Shown: one piece after another, positions 44,462 through 56,275 of the stretch
Numbering within the stretch: position 1 is the stretch's first letter
Layout: each line of letters starts with the position of its first letter
Assembly: GCF_904849725.1 (NCBI RefSeq)
Contig: NC_058522.1
Coordinates: forward strand, 336,293,029 to 336,357,028
DNA length: 64,000 nt
Source of the DNA: Hordeum vulgare subsp. vulgare
Lineage: Eukaryota; Streptophyta; Magnoliopsida; Poales; Poaceae
Direction: 5' to 3'
Notes under the pieces: model-generated
Seen by the model: only the letters and a program-made list of their open reading frames with translations
Databases searched by the model: none
What the model was told of the DNA's origin: nothing
Position numbers and translations under genes: made by a program

Positions 44462-46153
44462 TGATACGTCTCCATCGTATCTACTTTTCCAAACTCTTTT
44501 GCCCTTGTTTTGGACTCTAATTTGCATGATTTGAATGGAACTAACCCAGACTGACGCTGTTTTCAGCAGAATTGCCATGGTGTTATTTTTGTGCAGAAAT
44601 GAAAGTTCTCGGAGTGTCCTGAAAATTTACGGAGAATATTTATAGAAAATATGAAAAATACCTGCGCAAAGATCCACCGGAGGGGATGGGCCAGTGAGCC
44701 ACAAGCCATGTTGCCGCGGCCCCCTGGCCACGGCAACCAAGTTTGTGGGGCCCACGTGGGTCTGCTGACCCCAACTCCAGCTCTATAAATTCACTTTCGT
44801 CCAGAAAAAAATAAAGAGAGAAGATTTCATCGCGTTTGCGATACAAAGGCGCTGCCACATTCTGTTCTTCATCTGGAGGGGAGATCTGGAGTCCGTTTTG
44901 GGCTCCGGAGAGGGGAAATCGTCGCCATCGTCATCATCAACCTTCTTCCCTCTCCAATTCCATGAAGCTCTTCATCGTTCGTGAGTAATCTATTCGTAGG
45001 CTCGCTAGGCGGTGATGAGTAGGATGAGATCTATCATGTAATCGAGTTAGTTTTGACGGGGATTGATCCCTAGTATCCACTATGTTCTGAGATTGATGTT
45101 GCTACTACTTTGCCCTGATTAGTGCTTGTCACTAGGGCCCGAGTGCCATGATTTCAGATCTAAAATTATTATGTTGTCACCAATATATGTATGTTTTAGA
45201 TCCGATCTTGCAAGTTGTAGTTACCTACTATGTGTTATGACCCGGCAACCCCGGAGTGACAATAACCGGAACCACTCGCGATGATGACCATAGTTTGAGG
45301 AGTTCATGTGTTCACCAAGTGCTAATGCGTTGTTCCGGTTCTTTATTAAAAGGAGAACCTAAATACCCTGTAGTATCCTTTTGGACCCCGCTTCCACGGG
45401 AGGGATGGACAATAGATGTCATGCAAGTTATTTTCCCTAAGCACGTATGACTACACACGGAATGCATGCCTACATCACATTGACGAATGGGAGCTAGCCA
45501 CATATCTCTCTGTGTTATAACTGTTGCATGATGAATGTCATCCAAACGAATCACCGACCCATTGCCTACGAGTTTGTCCCACTACTGCTGTTACTTGTTT
45601 TGCTCTGCTGCTGTTACTTGCTTTGCTGTGCTGCTGTTACTAGCTACTATTGCTACTTGCTACTACTGTCACTACTGCTGTTCCTTGCCACTGCTATTAC
45701 TCGTTACACTGCTGCTACGTGCTACAATACTTTTTTCGCGCCGTTGACGGGAAAGAATATTTTCTGTCCACGGTCAACTTCTGGCGCCATTGATATGACA
45801 GTTAGGAATAGTGTGCCTTGTCAACAGATCGTTTCTGACACCGTTGTTATCATACTACTTTGCTGCTGATACTTTGCTTGCAGATACTAATCTTTCAGGT
45901 GCGGTTGAATCCGACACATTCAGCTGCTAATACTTGAGAGTATCCTTTCACTTTCTGTCGGGCGAACCAACAAATTTGGGTTGAATACTCTACCCTCGAA
46001 AACTACCGCGAACCCACGCGCTGGTGGGCCATTGCAAGACAATTGATAATTGTTGAGCAACTGGGAGCAGTTCTGGCTCTGTTGCCGCGGAGGCATCAAG
46101 TCAGGAACACGTCAACAACATTTTTCTAGTGTCATTGCCGGGGACTGCTATCA
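44462..46153 (+). repeat. 3' LTR of B
   Basis: 1692 bp, ends gactgctatca followed by TSD aggag. TATA at 44784; hairpin at 44699-44746. Confidence 0.95.
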
Positions 46154-46158
46154 AGGAG

Positions 46159-46372
46159 GTATTTGTGAGCACTCATCTTCAACGAACGCGGTAAGACCTG
46201 CGTTCTCCACCAAGTAATGAAAGTCTTCATAAAGCCTGGCGGCTCACAAAAATTCATCACTTGGCCACTCGCACACTCGAATTTCTGTGACTCGAGAAAC
46301 CACGTGCTTGGGGTGGTTCTTCTCATCCTCCTTGGGGTTACGGCTTGAAGAGCCTCTCAAGAACCTCCTCAT
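46159..46372 (-). pseudogene. ORF3 of A, N-terminal part
   Basis: Starts at 46372 with the same MRRFLRGSS... beginning as B. It is cut at 46159 by the insertion of B, after the codons for a DECSQ-like segment. Confidence 0.65.
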
Positions 46373-47173
46373 CTTTTTCCTTTTCTAGCTCTGAAAAATT
46401 ATGAAATTTTTAGAGACTTCGAAAGAAAAGTGAATAAATATTAACCCAACTCGTAGCAACTACTCCTACTAGTGCCTAGAGACCGTATCACACGCTAAAA
46501 CTACTTGGGACCAGCTAAAATCAACATTTCAAGCTCAAGAACAGGGTCACCAAGGTAGCAAGAATACGCGAAGGATAAAACACTAGAGCAAAAACTAATT
46601 GGACCAATGGAGGAGTCACTTACCAAGGAGTAATTTCCCCAAAACGGTTCGGAGAATGGTGCTTTGAGCAAGGAGATCGAAAATCACAGCCAAATGAGCA
46701 AGAACATGGGTCTGAGCTGCGGAACGATTTTTTCTAGAGGTAGAAGAAGAGGATGGGAGCTGGAATAAGTGGAGGGGGTCTCTGTGGGCCCCACAAGCTT
46801 GGTTGCCGCGGCCAGGGGGGAGGCCATGGTGACAGGGCTTGTGGCCCACTGGTGTGGCCCCGAGGCCAGCTCTCAGTCCCAATATTTTTCAAATATTCCA
46901 GAAAAAATCATACTAGATTTCAGGACCATCGGAGAACTTTTATTTTCGGGGTACTTTTCTCCGGGACGCTAAAACAGGAAACATGGAAAACTAAACTAAA
47001 TCTATCATTTTTCTTCTAAGCAACAGAAAGTGAAAGCTTAAAACAAAGGTATGTGACTCTTTGATTCATCCATTTCATGGTCATCGAAAGAAATCCGTCA
47101 ATGGGGTTGATCAAATCCTCATGACAAAACCTTCTCGAATCGCAAAAGAGAACGGAGAATTTTCAAATAGCCA
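46373..47173 (-). promoter_or_regulatory. LTR-like promoter module upstream of ORF3 in A
   Basis: Minus-strand counterpart of 40654-41446. The hairpin and gcccacaagc context are at about 46785-46850, and the aaagttctccga-type segment near 46930-46950. Non-coding. Confidence 0.6.
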
Positions 47174-50042
47174 CTAAGTCACCTCAATGGGGATATGTAT
47201 CTCCCCAACAAGCAAATCATACTTCATCTTGACACGAGGAATAGGGCATTCAAAGCTCCCAATAAGAATCGATGAAGTTTTTTCGATAGCATTGATGCAA
47301 TGTACTTGATATCGTTTCTTCGGAAAGTGCACCGTATGCTCATTACCGTTGACATGGAAAGTGACATTGCCTTTGTTGCAATCTATAACAGCCCCTGCGG
47401 TGTTTAAGAAGGGTCTTCCGAGGATGATAGCCATGGCATCGTCCTCAGGAATATCCAAAAAAACAAAGTCTGTTAAGATAGTGGTGTTAGCAACCACAAC
47501 AAGCACATCCTCGCAAATGCCGATAGGGAAAGCAGTTGATTTGTCGGCCATTTGCAGAGAAATTTCAGTGGGTATCAACTTATCCAGTTCAAGTCTACGA
47601 TAAAGAGAGAGCAGCATAACACTAACACCGGCTCCAAGGTCACATAAGGCAGTTCTTACGTAGTTTCCTTTAATGGAGCAAGGTATAGTCGGCACTCCGG
47701 CATCACCAAGTTTCTTAGGAGTTCCACCTTTGAAAGTGTAATTGGCGAGCATGGTGGAGATCTCAAGATCTGGTATCTTCCGTTTATTAGTCACGATATC
47801 TTTCATGTACTTGGCATACAGAGACATTTTGATCATATCAATTAACCGCATCTGCAGAAAGACGGGTCTTATCATTTCAATAAAGCGCTCAAAATCCTCA
47901 TCATCCTTTTTCTTGGATGGCTTAGGAGGAAAGGGCATAGTTCTCTAAACCCATGGCTCTCTTTCTTTACCATGCTTCCTAGAAGTGAAGTCATTCTTAT
48001 CGTATCTCTTAGGTTGTGGGTTATCAGGATTAACCGTAGGTTGAATCTCCACATCCTTATCATTGCTAGGTTGAGCATTAGTATGAACATCGCTGTCCAT
48101 ATTGTCACCAGGTTCATGTTCATCACCAGATTGTGTTTCTGCATCAGACGCAGAAATATCATTTGGTTCTTCAGGTGTGACAGCATTTTGTGAACTGACA
48201 TGTAGGTTTCTATCATCCTTCTTCTTATTCTTAGGATGACTAGGTGTATCAGCATTAATTTCTTGAGAATCTTGATCAGTTCTCTTAGGATGGCCTTCAG
48301 GATACAAAGGTTCCCGAGTCATTTTGCCTCCTCTAGTAATGACTCTGACATTTTTGTCATTTAATTCATTGAGCAAGTCATTCTGAGCTTTAAGTACTTG
48401 TTCTACGTGAGTAGTAATCATAGAGGCATGTTTACATCAGAAGCTTCAGATCATTGACATTTCTGTCTACACAAGCACTTAAATGACTAAGCATATGAGT
48501 ACTTTATTCCAAATGTCTTCTAACATAATCATTGAAACTCTGTTGTTTGGCAACAAAGTTGTCAAATTCATCAAAGCGTAGGCTAGCAGGTTTGTCAAAA
48601 GGAATATCACTCTCATCAAACCTACGCAGAGAATTCACCTCTACTACTTGTATCGGGTTATCGAGACCATGGATCTCTTCGATAGGTGGTAGATTTTTGA
48701 CATCTTCAGATTTAATGCCTTTCTCTTGCATAGATTTCTTGGCTTCTTGCATATCTTCGGGACTGAGGAATAGAATACCTCTTTTCTTAGGAGTTGGCTT
48801 AGGTGGTGGTTCGGGAATAGTCCAAGCATTATTGTTGATCAAGATGTTATTCAGTAGAATCTCAGCTTGTTCTATAGTTCGTTCCCTAAAAACACAACCG
48901 GCACAACTATCTAGGTGGTCTCTAGAAGCATCAGTAAGTCCGTTAGAGAAGATATCAAGTATCTCGTTCTTCTTAAGAGGGTGATCAGGCAAAGCATTCT
49001 GTAGCTGGATGAGCCTCCCCCAAGCTTGTGGGAGACTCTCTTCTTTGAGTTGAACAAAGTTGTATATTTCCTGCAAGGCAACTTGCTTCTTATCGGCAGG
49101 GAAATATTTCTCACAGAAGTAATAGACCATATCCCAGGGACTACTCACACATCCAGGAGCAAGAGAAGTGAACCCGGCTTTAGCGTCATCCTTTAGAGAG
49201 AAAGGAAACAGCTTAAGGATATAGCAGTACTTGATCTTCTCCTCACTAGTGAAAAGGGTGGCTATATCGTGTAGTTTGGTAAGATGGGCTACGACCGTCT
49301 CAGACTCATAACCGTGGAAAGGATCAGATTCGACTAGAGAGATTATCTCAGGGTCGACAGAGAATTCATCATCCTTATCGGTGATAAAGATAGGTGAAGT
49401 GGCAAACTTCGGGTTGTATTTCATCCTAGCTTTTAGAGATTTTTCCTTCCACTTGAGAAGTAATTTCTCAGCGTCATAGGCATCCTTACATGCAAGAAAA
49501 TCCTCAACTATCTCTCCCTCCATAACGTAACCCTCAGGTATATCAGGCAATTAATATCTAGGAGAGCTAGATCTAGCAGGAGCAAAAACAGGTTCTATCT
49601 CAATAGTATCGACAGTTTCAGAAGCATCACAAGCATTGGTAGTAACTCTAGCAATATGAGCATCAAGGAATACCCCTAGTGGCATATCAGGCAAAGTAGT
49701 ATCTCTAGCAGTATCAAGCATAGCATCATCAGGCAAAATAACATCTCTAGCATCATCAGGCAAAGCAGTGTCAAGCATAGCATCTCTAGCAGTATCAGGC
49801 ATAGCATCTCTAGCAGTATCAGGCATAGTATCTCTGGCAGTATCAGGCATAGCATCATCAAGCATAGTAGCATCATAAGCATCATCAAGAACAAGCGACA
49901 TATCAAGATTTCTAGCAGGAGGTGGTGTCGCAAACTTACTCATAACTAAAGGTGAATCAAGTGCAGAGCTAGATGGCAGTTCCTTACCTCCCCTTGTAAT
50001 TGAGGGCAAGACTTTGGTTTTTGGATCTTTTAGATTCTTCAT
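47174..50042 (-). pseudogene. Gag-protease region of A
   Basis: Same organisation as in B: MKNLKDPKTKVLPS start at 50042, octapeptide-like Asp repeats (49680-49870), gag core (49340-49060, with FPFSLKDDAKAGFTSL) and retropepsin (47938-47174). The protease loop reads LCDLGAGVSVML, so the residues after the catalytic D-L-G-A differ from B. Stops occur near 49551, 48502, 48430 and 47945. It has fewer frameshifts than B, with one uninterrupted run of 348 codons (49550-48504). Confidence 0.85.
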
Positions 50043-50092
50043 ACTGATCAGCAGATATAAATCCCAAGTGACTCAGAGAATATAGCTATCCT

Positions 50093-50110
50093 TCTCCGGC
50101 AACGGCGCCA
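50093..50110 (-). other. Primer binding site of A
   Basis: The minus-strand tggcgccgttgccggaga is a tRNA-Asp match with one mismatch, nine bases from the LTR end. Confidence 0.8.
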
Positions 50111-50119
50111 GAAAAATGC

Positions 50120-51798
50120 TGTTGACGTGCAACTATTCCTGACTTGATGCCTCCACGGCAACGGAGCCAGAAAAGGGTTGCTCCCAATTGCTCAACAATT
50201 AGAAATTGTCTTGCAATAGCCCACCAACGCGTGGGATCGAGGCAGTTTTCGAGGGTAGAGTATTCAACCCAAATTTGTTGGTTCGCAACGACGGGAAGTG
50301 AAAGAATATTCTCAAGTATTAGCAGCTGAATGCGTCAGATTCAACCACACCTGAAAGATTAGTGTCTGCAAGCAAAGTATCAGTAGCAAAGTAGTATGAT
50401 AGCAACGGTGCCAGAAACGATCTGTTGACAAGGCAGACTATTTCTAACAGTTGTATCAATGGCGCCAAAATAGTATTGTAGCAGGTAGCAGCAGTGTAAT
50501 GAGTAACAACAGTGTCAAGGAACATCAGTAGTGACAGCTATAGCAAGTAGCAACAGTAGCAAGTAACAACAGTAGCAAGTAACAGTAGCAGCAACAGTAG
50601 TAACAGGAGCAGAGCAAAACAAGTAACAACAGCAACAACAGTAGTAACAGTAGCAGAGCAAAACAAGTAACAACAGCAGTGGGACAAACTCGTAGGCAAT
50701 GGGTCGGTGATTTGTCGGATGATATTCATCATGCAACAGTTATAACACGGAAAGATATGTGGCTAGCTCCCGTTCGTCAATGTGATGTAGGCATGCATTC
50801 CGTGTGTCGTCATACGTGCTTAGGGAAAAGAACTTGCATGACATCTATTGTCCATCCCTCCCGTGGCAGCGGGGTCCAAAAGGATACTACGGGATATTAA
50901 GGTTCTCCTTTTAATAAAGAACCGGACCAACGCATTAGCACTTGGTGAACACATGAACTCCTCAAACTATGGTCATCACCGGGAGTGGTTCCGGTTATTG
51001 TCACTCCGGGGTTGCCGGGTCATAACACATAGTAGGTAACTACAACTTGCAAGATCGGATCTAAAACACACATATATTGGTGACAACATAATAATTTCAG
51101 ATCTGAAATCATGGCACTCGGGCTCTAGTGACAAGCATTAAACATGACAAAGTAGTAGCAACATCAATCTCAGAACATAGTGGATACTAGGGATCAATCC
51201 CCGTCAAAACTAACTCGATTACATGATAAATCTCATCCTACTCATCACCGCCCAGTGAGCCTACGAATAGATTACTCACGAACGATGAAGAGATTCATGG
51301 AATTGGAGAGGGAAGAAGGTTGATGATGACGATGGCGACGATCTCCTTGATCCGAAGCCCAAAACTGACTCTAGATCTGCCCTCCAAATGAAGAACGGGA
51401 TGTGGCGGCGCCTCTGGATCGTGAAACGCGATGAAATCTTCCCTCCTGATTTTTTTCAGGACGAAAGGGAATAAATAGAGCTGAGTTTGGGGGTGGCAGA
51501 GCCACGTGGGCCCCACAAGCTTGGTTGCCGCGGCCAGGGGGCGCGGCGACAGGGCTTGTGGCCCACTGGCCCGTACCCTCTGGTGGATCTTTGCGCAGGT
51601 ATTTTTCATATTTTCCAGAAATATTCTCCGTAAATTTTCAGGACGTTCCGAGAACTTTCATTTCTGCACAAAAACAACACCATGGCAATTGTGCTGAAAA
51701 CAACGTTAGTCCAGGTTAGTTCCATTCAAATCATGCAAATTAGAGTCCAAAACAAGGGCAAAATAGTTTGGAAAAGTAGATACGATGGAGATGTATCA
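50120..51798 (-). repeat. 5' LTR of A
   Basis: 1679 bp with TGATACATCTCC start on the minus strand and cgtcaaca end. TATA-like at 51470-51478; hairpin around 51517-51562; agcaacagtagc repeat tract at 50470-50690, longer than in B. Confidence 0.9.
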
Positions 51799-51803
51799 AT
51801 CCC

Positions 51804-52244
51804 TCACTAAAATTTCAAGATAAAATTGTGTTCTCCCCGACTGTGTTGTGCTGCGACAGTTCGTCGTTTCGAGACACCACCTGATAATCGGGTGTGATAG
51901 ACTCAACATTCACATACAACGGGTGCAAAACAGTTGCACACGTGGAACACTCAGGTTAAACTTGACGAGCCTAGCATGTACATACATGGCCTCGGAACAC
52001 AAGAGACTGAATGGTCGAGCATGAATCATATGGTAGATATGATCAACATGGAGATGTTCACCACTGAAACTATACACAACTCACCTGATGATCGGACTTG
52101 AGTTAGTGAATTTGGATCATGCCACACTCAAATAACTAGAGGGATGTCCATTTGAGTGGGATTTTATTAGTGATATGATTATCTAAACTCAATTGTCTTG
52201 AACATAGTCTAAGTAATCTTTGCAAAATTTTATGTTGTAGATTA
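51804..52244 (+). other. Second part of the leader of L
   Basis: The untranslated leader resumes after A and leads to gag. No ORF. Confidence 0.8.
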
Positions 52245-53100
52245 GTGGCTCGCGCAGTAGCAACCCTGAATTTCAATACGTTCCTAGAGAAAGCTAAGCT
52301 GAAAGATGATTGTATCAACTTTGTAGACTGGGCTCGAAATCTGAGGCTTATCCTACAAGGTGGGAAAAATAATTATGTCCTTGATGCTGCGCTAGGTGAC
52401 GCACCACCCACGATGGTGAGCAAGATGTTTTGAACGCGTGGCAAGCTGGTAAGGATGACTACTCATTAGTTCAATGTGCAATTTTGTATGGCTTAGAACC
52501 GGGACTTCAACGACGTTTTGAACATCATGGAGCATATGAGACGTTCCAGGAGTTCAAGTTTATCTTTGAGAAGAATGCCCAAATCGATAGGTATGAGACC
52601 TCCGATAAATTATATGCTTGCAAAATGGAGGAGAATTCATCTGTCAGTGAACATGTGCTCAGAATGTCTGGGTACTCCAACTGTCTAGCTGAGCTGGGGA
52701 TTGAACTCCCGCAAGAGGCTATCTGTGACAGAATTCTTTAGTCACTACCACCTAGCTATATAGGCTTTGTGTTGAACTATAACATGCATGGGATGAACAA
52801 GTCACCCCGCGAGTTATTCGCAATGCTGAAAGTCGCAGAGTCTGAAATCCAGAAAGAACATCAAGTGTTGATGGTCAATAAGACCACTAGTTTCAAGAAG
52901 AATGGCAAAGGCAAGAAGGGTAACTCCAAGAAGAGTGGCAAAACTGTTGCCCCTCCGATGAAGAAACCCAAGGCTGGACCTAAGCCGGAAACAGAGTGCT
53001 ATTATTGCAAGGGGACTGGTCACTTGAAGCGGAACTACCCCAAGTATTTGGCCAATAAGAAAGCGGCCAACGCCAAACAAGGTATATGTGATATACATGT
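52245..53100 (+). pseudogene. Gag of L
   Basis: The frame opens at 52245, where a GTG stands in the place of the expected ATG. Segments include ATLNFNTFLEKAKLKDDC, LILQGGKNNYVLD, EFKFIFEKNAQ and LKVAESEIQKEHQVLMVN. The zinc knuckle at 52997-53038 reads CYYCKGTGHLKRNY, so the last Cys is replaced by Tyr. Stops lie at 52431 and 52739, and the first also coincides with a frame change. Gag would form the particle shell. Confidence 0.9.
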
Positions 53101-54560
53101 TATTGATGTGTACCTAACCAGCTCTCGAAGTAGTGCATGGGTATTTGATACCGGTTCTGTTGCTCACATCTGCTACTCGAAACAGGAAACGCGGAATAAA
53201 TGAAGGCTAGTGAAGGATGAAGTGACGATGCACGTGGGAAATGGTTCCAAGGTTTATGCAATCGCCGTCAGCATGATCTCACTTCAGTTACCATCAGGAT
53301 TAGTTGTGAACTTAAATAATTGTTATTTAGTACCTGCGTTGAGCATGAACATTATATCTAGATCTTTTTTATTGCGAGGCGGTTACTCATTTAAGTCAGA
53401 GAATAATGGTTGTTCTATTTATATGAGTAATATCTTTTATGGTCATGCACGCAATGTGAGGGGTTTGTTCATGTTGAATCTCGATTGTGATGACGCTCAT
53501 ATCCATAACATTGAGACCAAAAGATGTAGAGTTAACAATGATAGCGCCACTTTCTTGTGGCACTGCCGCTTAGGTCATATTGGTGTTAAGCGCATGAAGA
53601 AACTCCATGCTGATGGGCTTTTGGAGTCACTTGATTTTGAATCACTTGACACATGTGAACCATGCCTCATGGGCAAGATGACTAAGACTCCGTTCTCTGG
53701 AACAATGGAGCGTGCAAGTGACTTGTTGGAAATCATACATACTGATGTGTGTGGACCAATGAGTGTGGAGGCACGCGGAGTGTATCGTTATTTTCTCACC
53801 TTCACCGACGATTTGAGTAGGTATGGCTATATGTATTTGATGAAGCACAAGTCGGAAACATTTGAAAAGTACAGACAATTTCAGAGTGAAGTTGAAAATC
53901 ATCATAGCAAGAAGATCAACTTCCTACGATCTGATCGAGGGGGTGAATATCTGAGTTACGAGTTTGGTGCTCACTTAAGACAATGTGGAATTGTTTCATA
54001 GTTGACACCACGTGGAACACCACAGTGTAATGGTGTGTCCGAACATCGTAATCGTACTTTATTAGATAAGGTGCGATCTATGATGTCTCTTAACGATTTG
54101 CCATTATCATTTTGGTGCTATGCATTAGAGACAACTGCATTCACTTTAAATAGGGCACCATCAAAATCCGTTGAGACAACACCATATGAGCTATGGTATG
54201 GCAAGAAGCCAAAGTTGTCGTTTCTTAAAGTTTGGGGATGTGATGATTATGTCAAAAAGCTTCACCCTGAAAAGCTGGAACCCAAACCGGAAAAGTGTGT
54301 CTTCATAGGTTACCCAAAAGAGATAGTTGGGTACACCTTCTATCTCAGATCCGAGGGCAAAGTATTTGTCGCTAAGAACGAAGCTTTTCTTGAGAAAGAG
54401 TTTCTCTTGAAAGAATTGAGTGGGAGGAAGATAGAACTTGATGAGGTTGTGGAACCTCTGCTTCAACAAGATGGTGGCGCAAGGCAGAAAGAAATTTCTG
54501 TCGAGGCGACACCAGTTGAAGAGGAAGCTAATGATGATGATCATGAAGTTTCAGATCAAG
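53101..54560 (+). pseudogene. Protease and integrase of L
   Basis: Protease: AWVFDTGSVAHIC, with the catalytic Asp-Thr-Gly at 53147-53155, and a stop at 53201. Integrase: zinc-binding FLWHCRLGHIG ... TCEPCLMGKM (53550-53690), then the DD35E core with HTDVCGPM (53740), FTDDLSRYG (53803) and DRGGEYLS (53935). A stop at 53999 interrupts the core shortly after the glutamate. The frame continues with GTPQCNGVSEHRNRTLL to the GKK-type C-terminal region. Integrase inserts the DNA copy in the genome. Inactive here. Confidence 0.92.
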
Positions 54561-55487
54561 TTACTGTCGGACCTCGCAGTTCGACAAGAGCGCGTACTGC
54601 TGCTGAGTGGTACGGTAATCATGTCTTGTCTATCATGTTGATAGACAACGATGAGCCTACGAATTATGGAGAAGCAATGGTGGGACCAGATTCCAACAGA
54701 TGGTTAGAGGCCATGAAATCCGAGATAGGATCTATGTATGAAAACAAAGTGTGGACTTTGGAAGTATTACCTGAAGGTCGCAAGGCTATTCAGAACAAAT
54801 GGATCTTTAAGAAGAAGACGGACGCGGACGGTAATGTGACCATTCATAAAGCTCGACTTGTGGCAAAGGGTTTTTCACAAGTTCAAGGAGTTTACTACGG
54901 TGAGACATTCTCACCGGTAGCGATGCTTAAGTCTGTCCGAATCATGTTAGAAATAACTGCATTTTTCGATTATGAAATCTGGCAGATGGATGTAAAAATG
55001 GCGTTCCTTAATGGTTTCTTAAGGAAGGATGTATATGATGCAACCCAAAGGTTTTGTCGATCCAGGGAATGCTAACAAGGTGTGCAGGCTCCAGCGATCC
55101 ATTTATGGACTGGTGCAAGCATCTCGGAGTTGGAATCAGCACTTTGATGAGGTGATCAAGGCGTTTGGGTTTATAAAAGTTTTTGGAGAAGCTTGTATTT
55201 GCAAGAAAGTGAGTGGGAGCTCTATAGCATTTGTAATATTATATGTGGATGACATATTGCTAATTGGAAACAATGTAGAGTTCTTGGAAAGCGTAAAGGA
55301 TTACTTGAATAAGAGTTTTTCAATGAAAGACCTAGGAGAAGCTGCTTACATATTAAGCATTAAGATCTATAGAGATAGGTCGAAACGCCTAATAGCTCTT
55401 TCACAAAGCACATACCTTCATAAGATTTTGAAGAAGTTCAAAATGGAACATCCAAGAAGGGGTTCTTGCATGTGTTACAAGATATAA
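54561..55487 (+). pseudogene. Reverse transcriptase of L
   Basis: WIFKKKTDADGN (54798) begins RT. MDVKMAFLNGF (54985) holds the first catalytic Asp, LQRSIYGLVQASRSWN follows at about 55090, and LYVDDILLIG (55240) holds the other two. A frameshift near 55025 and another near 55455 break the frame. Order and spacing match family pol. Confidence 0.92.
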
Positions 55488-56191
55488 AGTTGAGTAAGAC
55501 TCAATGTCTAGTAACTGCAGAAGATAGAGAAAAGATGAATGTCGTCCCCTATGCTTCAGCCATAGGGTCTATCATGTATGCAATGCTGTGCACAAGACCG
55601 GACATCAGCCTGGCCATAAGCATGGCAGACAGGTTTCAAAGTGATCCAGGAGTGGAACACTGGGCGGCGGTCAAGAATATTCCGAAGTACCTGAAAAGGA
55701 CTAAGGAAATGTTTCTTGTTTATGGAGGTGACGAAGAGCTCGTCGTAAAGGGTTACATCGATGCAAGCTTCAACACTGATCCAGATGACTCTAAGTCACA
55801 AACCGGATACATATTTATTCTCGATGGGGGTGAGGTAAGCTGGTGCAGTTCCAAGCAAAGCATCGTAGCAAATTCTACATGCGAAGAAGAGTACATAGCT
55901 GCCTCGGAGGCGGCTAAGGTGGGTGTCAGGATGAAGCAGTTCATGTCAGATCTTGGAGTAGTGCCAAGTGCACTGGATCCAATCAATCTGTTATGTGACA
56001 ACACTGGTGCCATTGCTCTAGCCAAGCAACCAAGGTTTCACAAGAGGACCATACACATAAAATGACGCTTCAACGCCATCCGCGATTACATCAAGGAGGA
56101 AGACATAAATATTTGCAAAGTGCACACGGAATTGAATGTTGCAGATCCACTAACTAAACCTCTTCCACGAGCGAAGCATGATCAACACTAG
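55488..56191 (+). pseudogene. RNase H of L
   Basis: AIGSIMYAMLCTRPDISLAI, GYIDASFNTDPDD, ANSTCEEEYIAASEA and LLCDNTGAIALAKQ are all Copia RNase H landmarks. A stop at 56063 falls in the TIHIK region; the frame then continues to the natural end at 56191 (VADPLTKPLPRAKHDQH). Confidence 0.92.
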
Positions 56192-56260
56192 AACTGTATG
56201 GGTGTTAGATTCATTACAATGTAAATCACATGGCCATGTGAGACTATATTATTGACTCTA

Positions 56261-56275
56261 GTGCAAGTGGGAGAC
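56261..56275 (+). other. Polypurine tract of L
   Basis: gtgcaagtgggagac immediately before the 3' LTR. The same tract is seen in reverse at M (60449-60463). Confidence 0.85.

Larger units (their letters stand above)
36010..46153 (+). mobile_element. Gypsy element B (plus strand), complete, inserted in ORF3 of A
   Basis: Two LTRs of exactly 1692 bp (36010-37701 and 44462-46153), TSD aggag (36005-36009 and 46154-46158). Same family as A but in opposite orientation. Internal order: tRNA-Asp-type primer site, gag plus retropepsin (37779-40653), LTR-like spacer, ORF3 (41447-42513), 2-kb 3' untranslated region, purine tract (44445-44461). No RT, RNase H or integrase, so it depends on other elements. 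LTRs differ at roughly 5 percent of the first 200 bases compared by eye. Confidence 0.95.
31566..51798 (-). mobile_element. Gypsy element A (minus strand), non-autonomous, with B inside
   Basis: 5' LTR 50120-51798 and 3' LTR 31566-33213, TSD atccc (31561-31565 and 51799-51803). On the minus strand: tRNA-Asp primer site (50110-50093), gag and protease (50042-47174), an LTR-like spacer, ORF3 (46372 to 35203, split by B), a 2-kb 3' untranslated region and a purine tract (33230-33214). I find no RT, RNase H or integrase. Without B it is about 10.1 kb. The outer LTR end reads cgtcaaga, a one-base change of cgtcaaca. By its LTRs it is close to the Sabrina/WHAM/Wilma group; name unverified. Confidence 0.9.

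Noticed and set aside
31566..51798. Reading A and B as two tandem or independent elements
   Set aside because: B's aggag TSD falls inside ORF3 of A and A's atccc TSD encloses everything, so B is nested in A.
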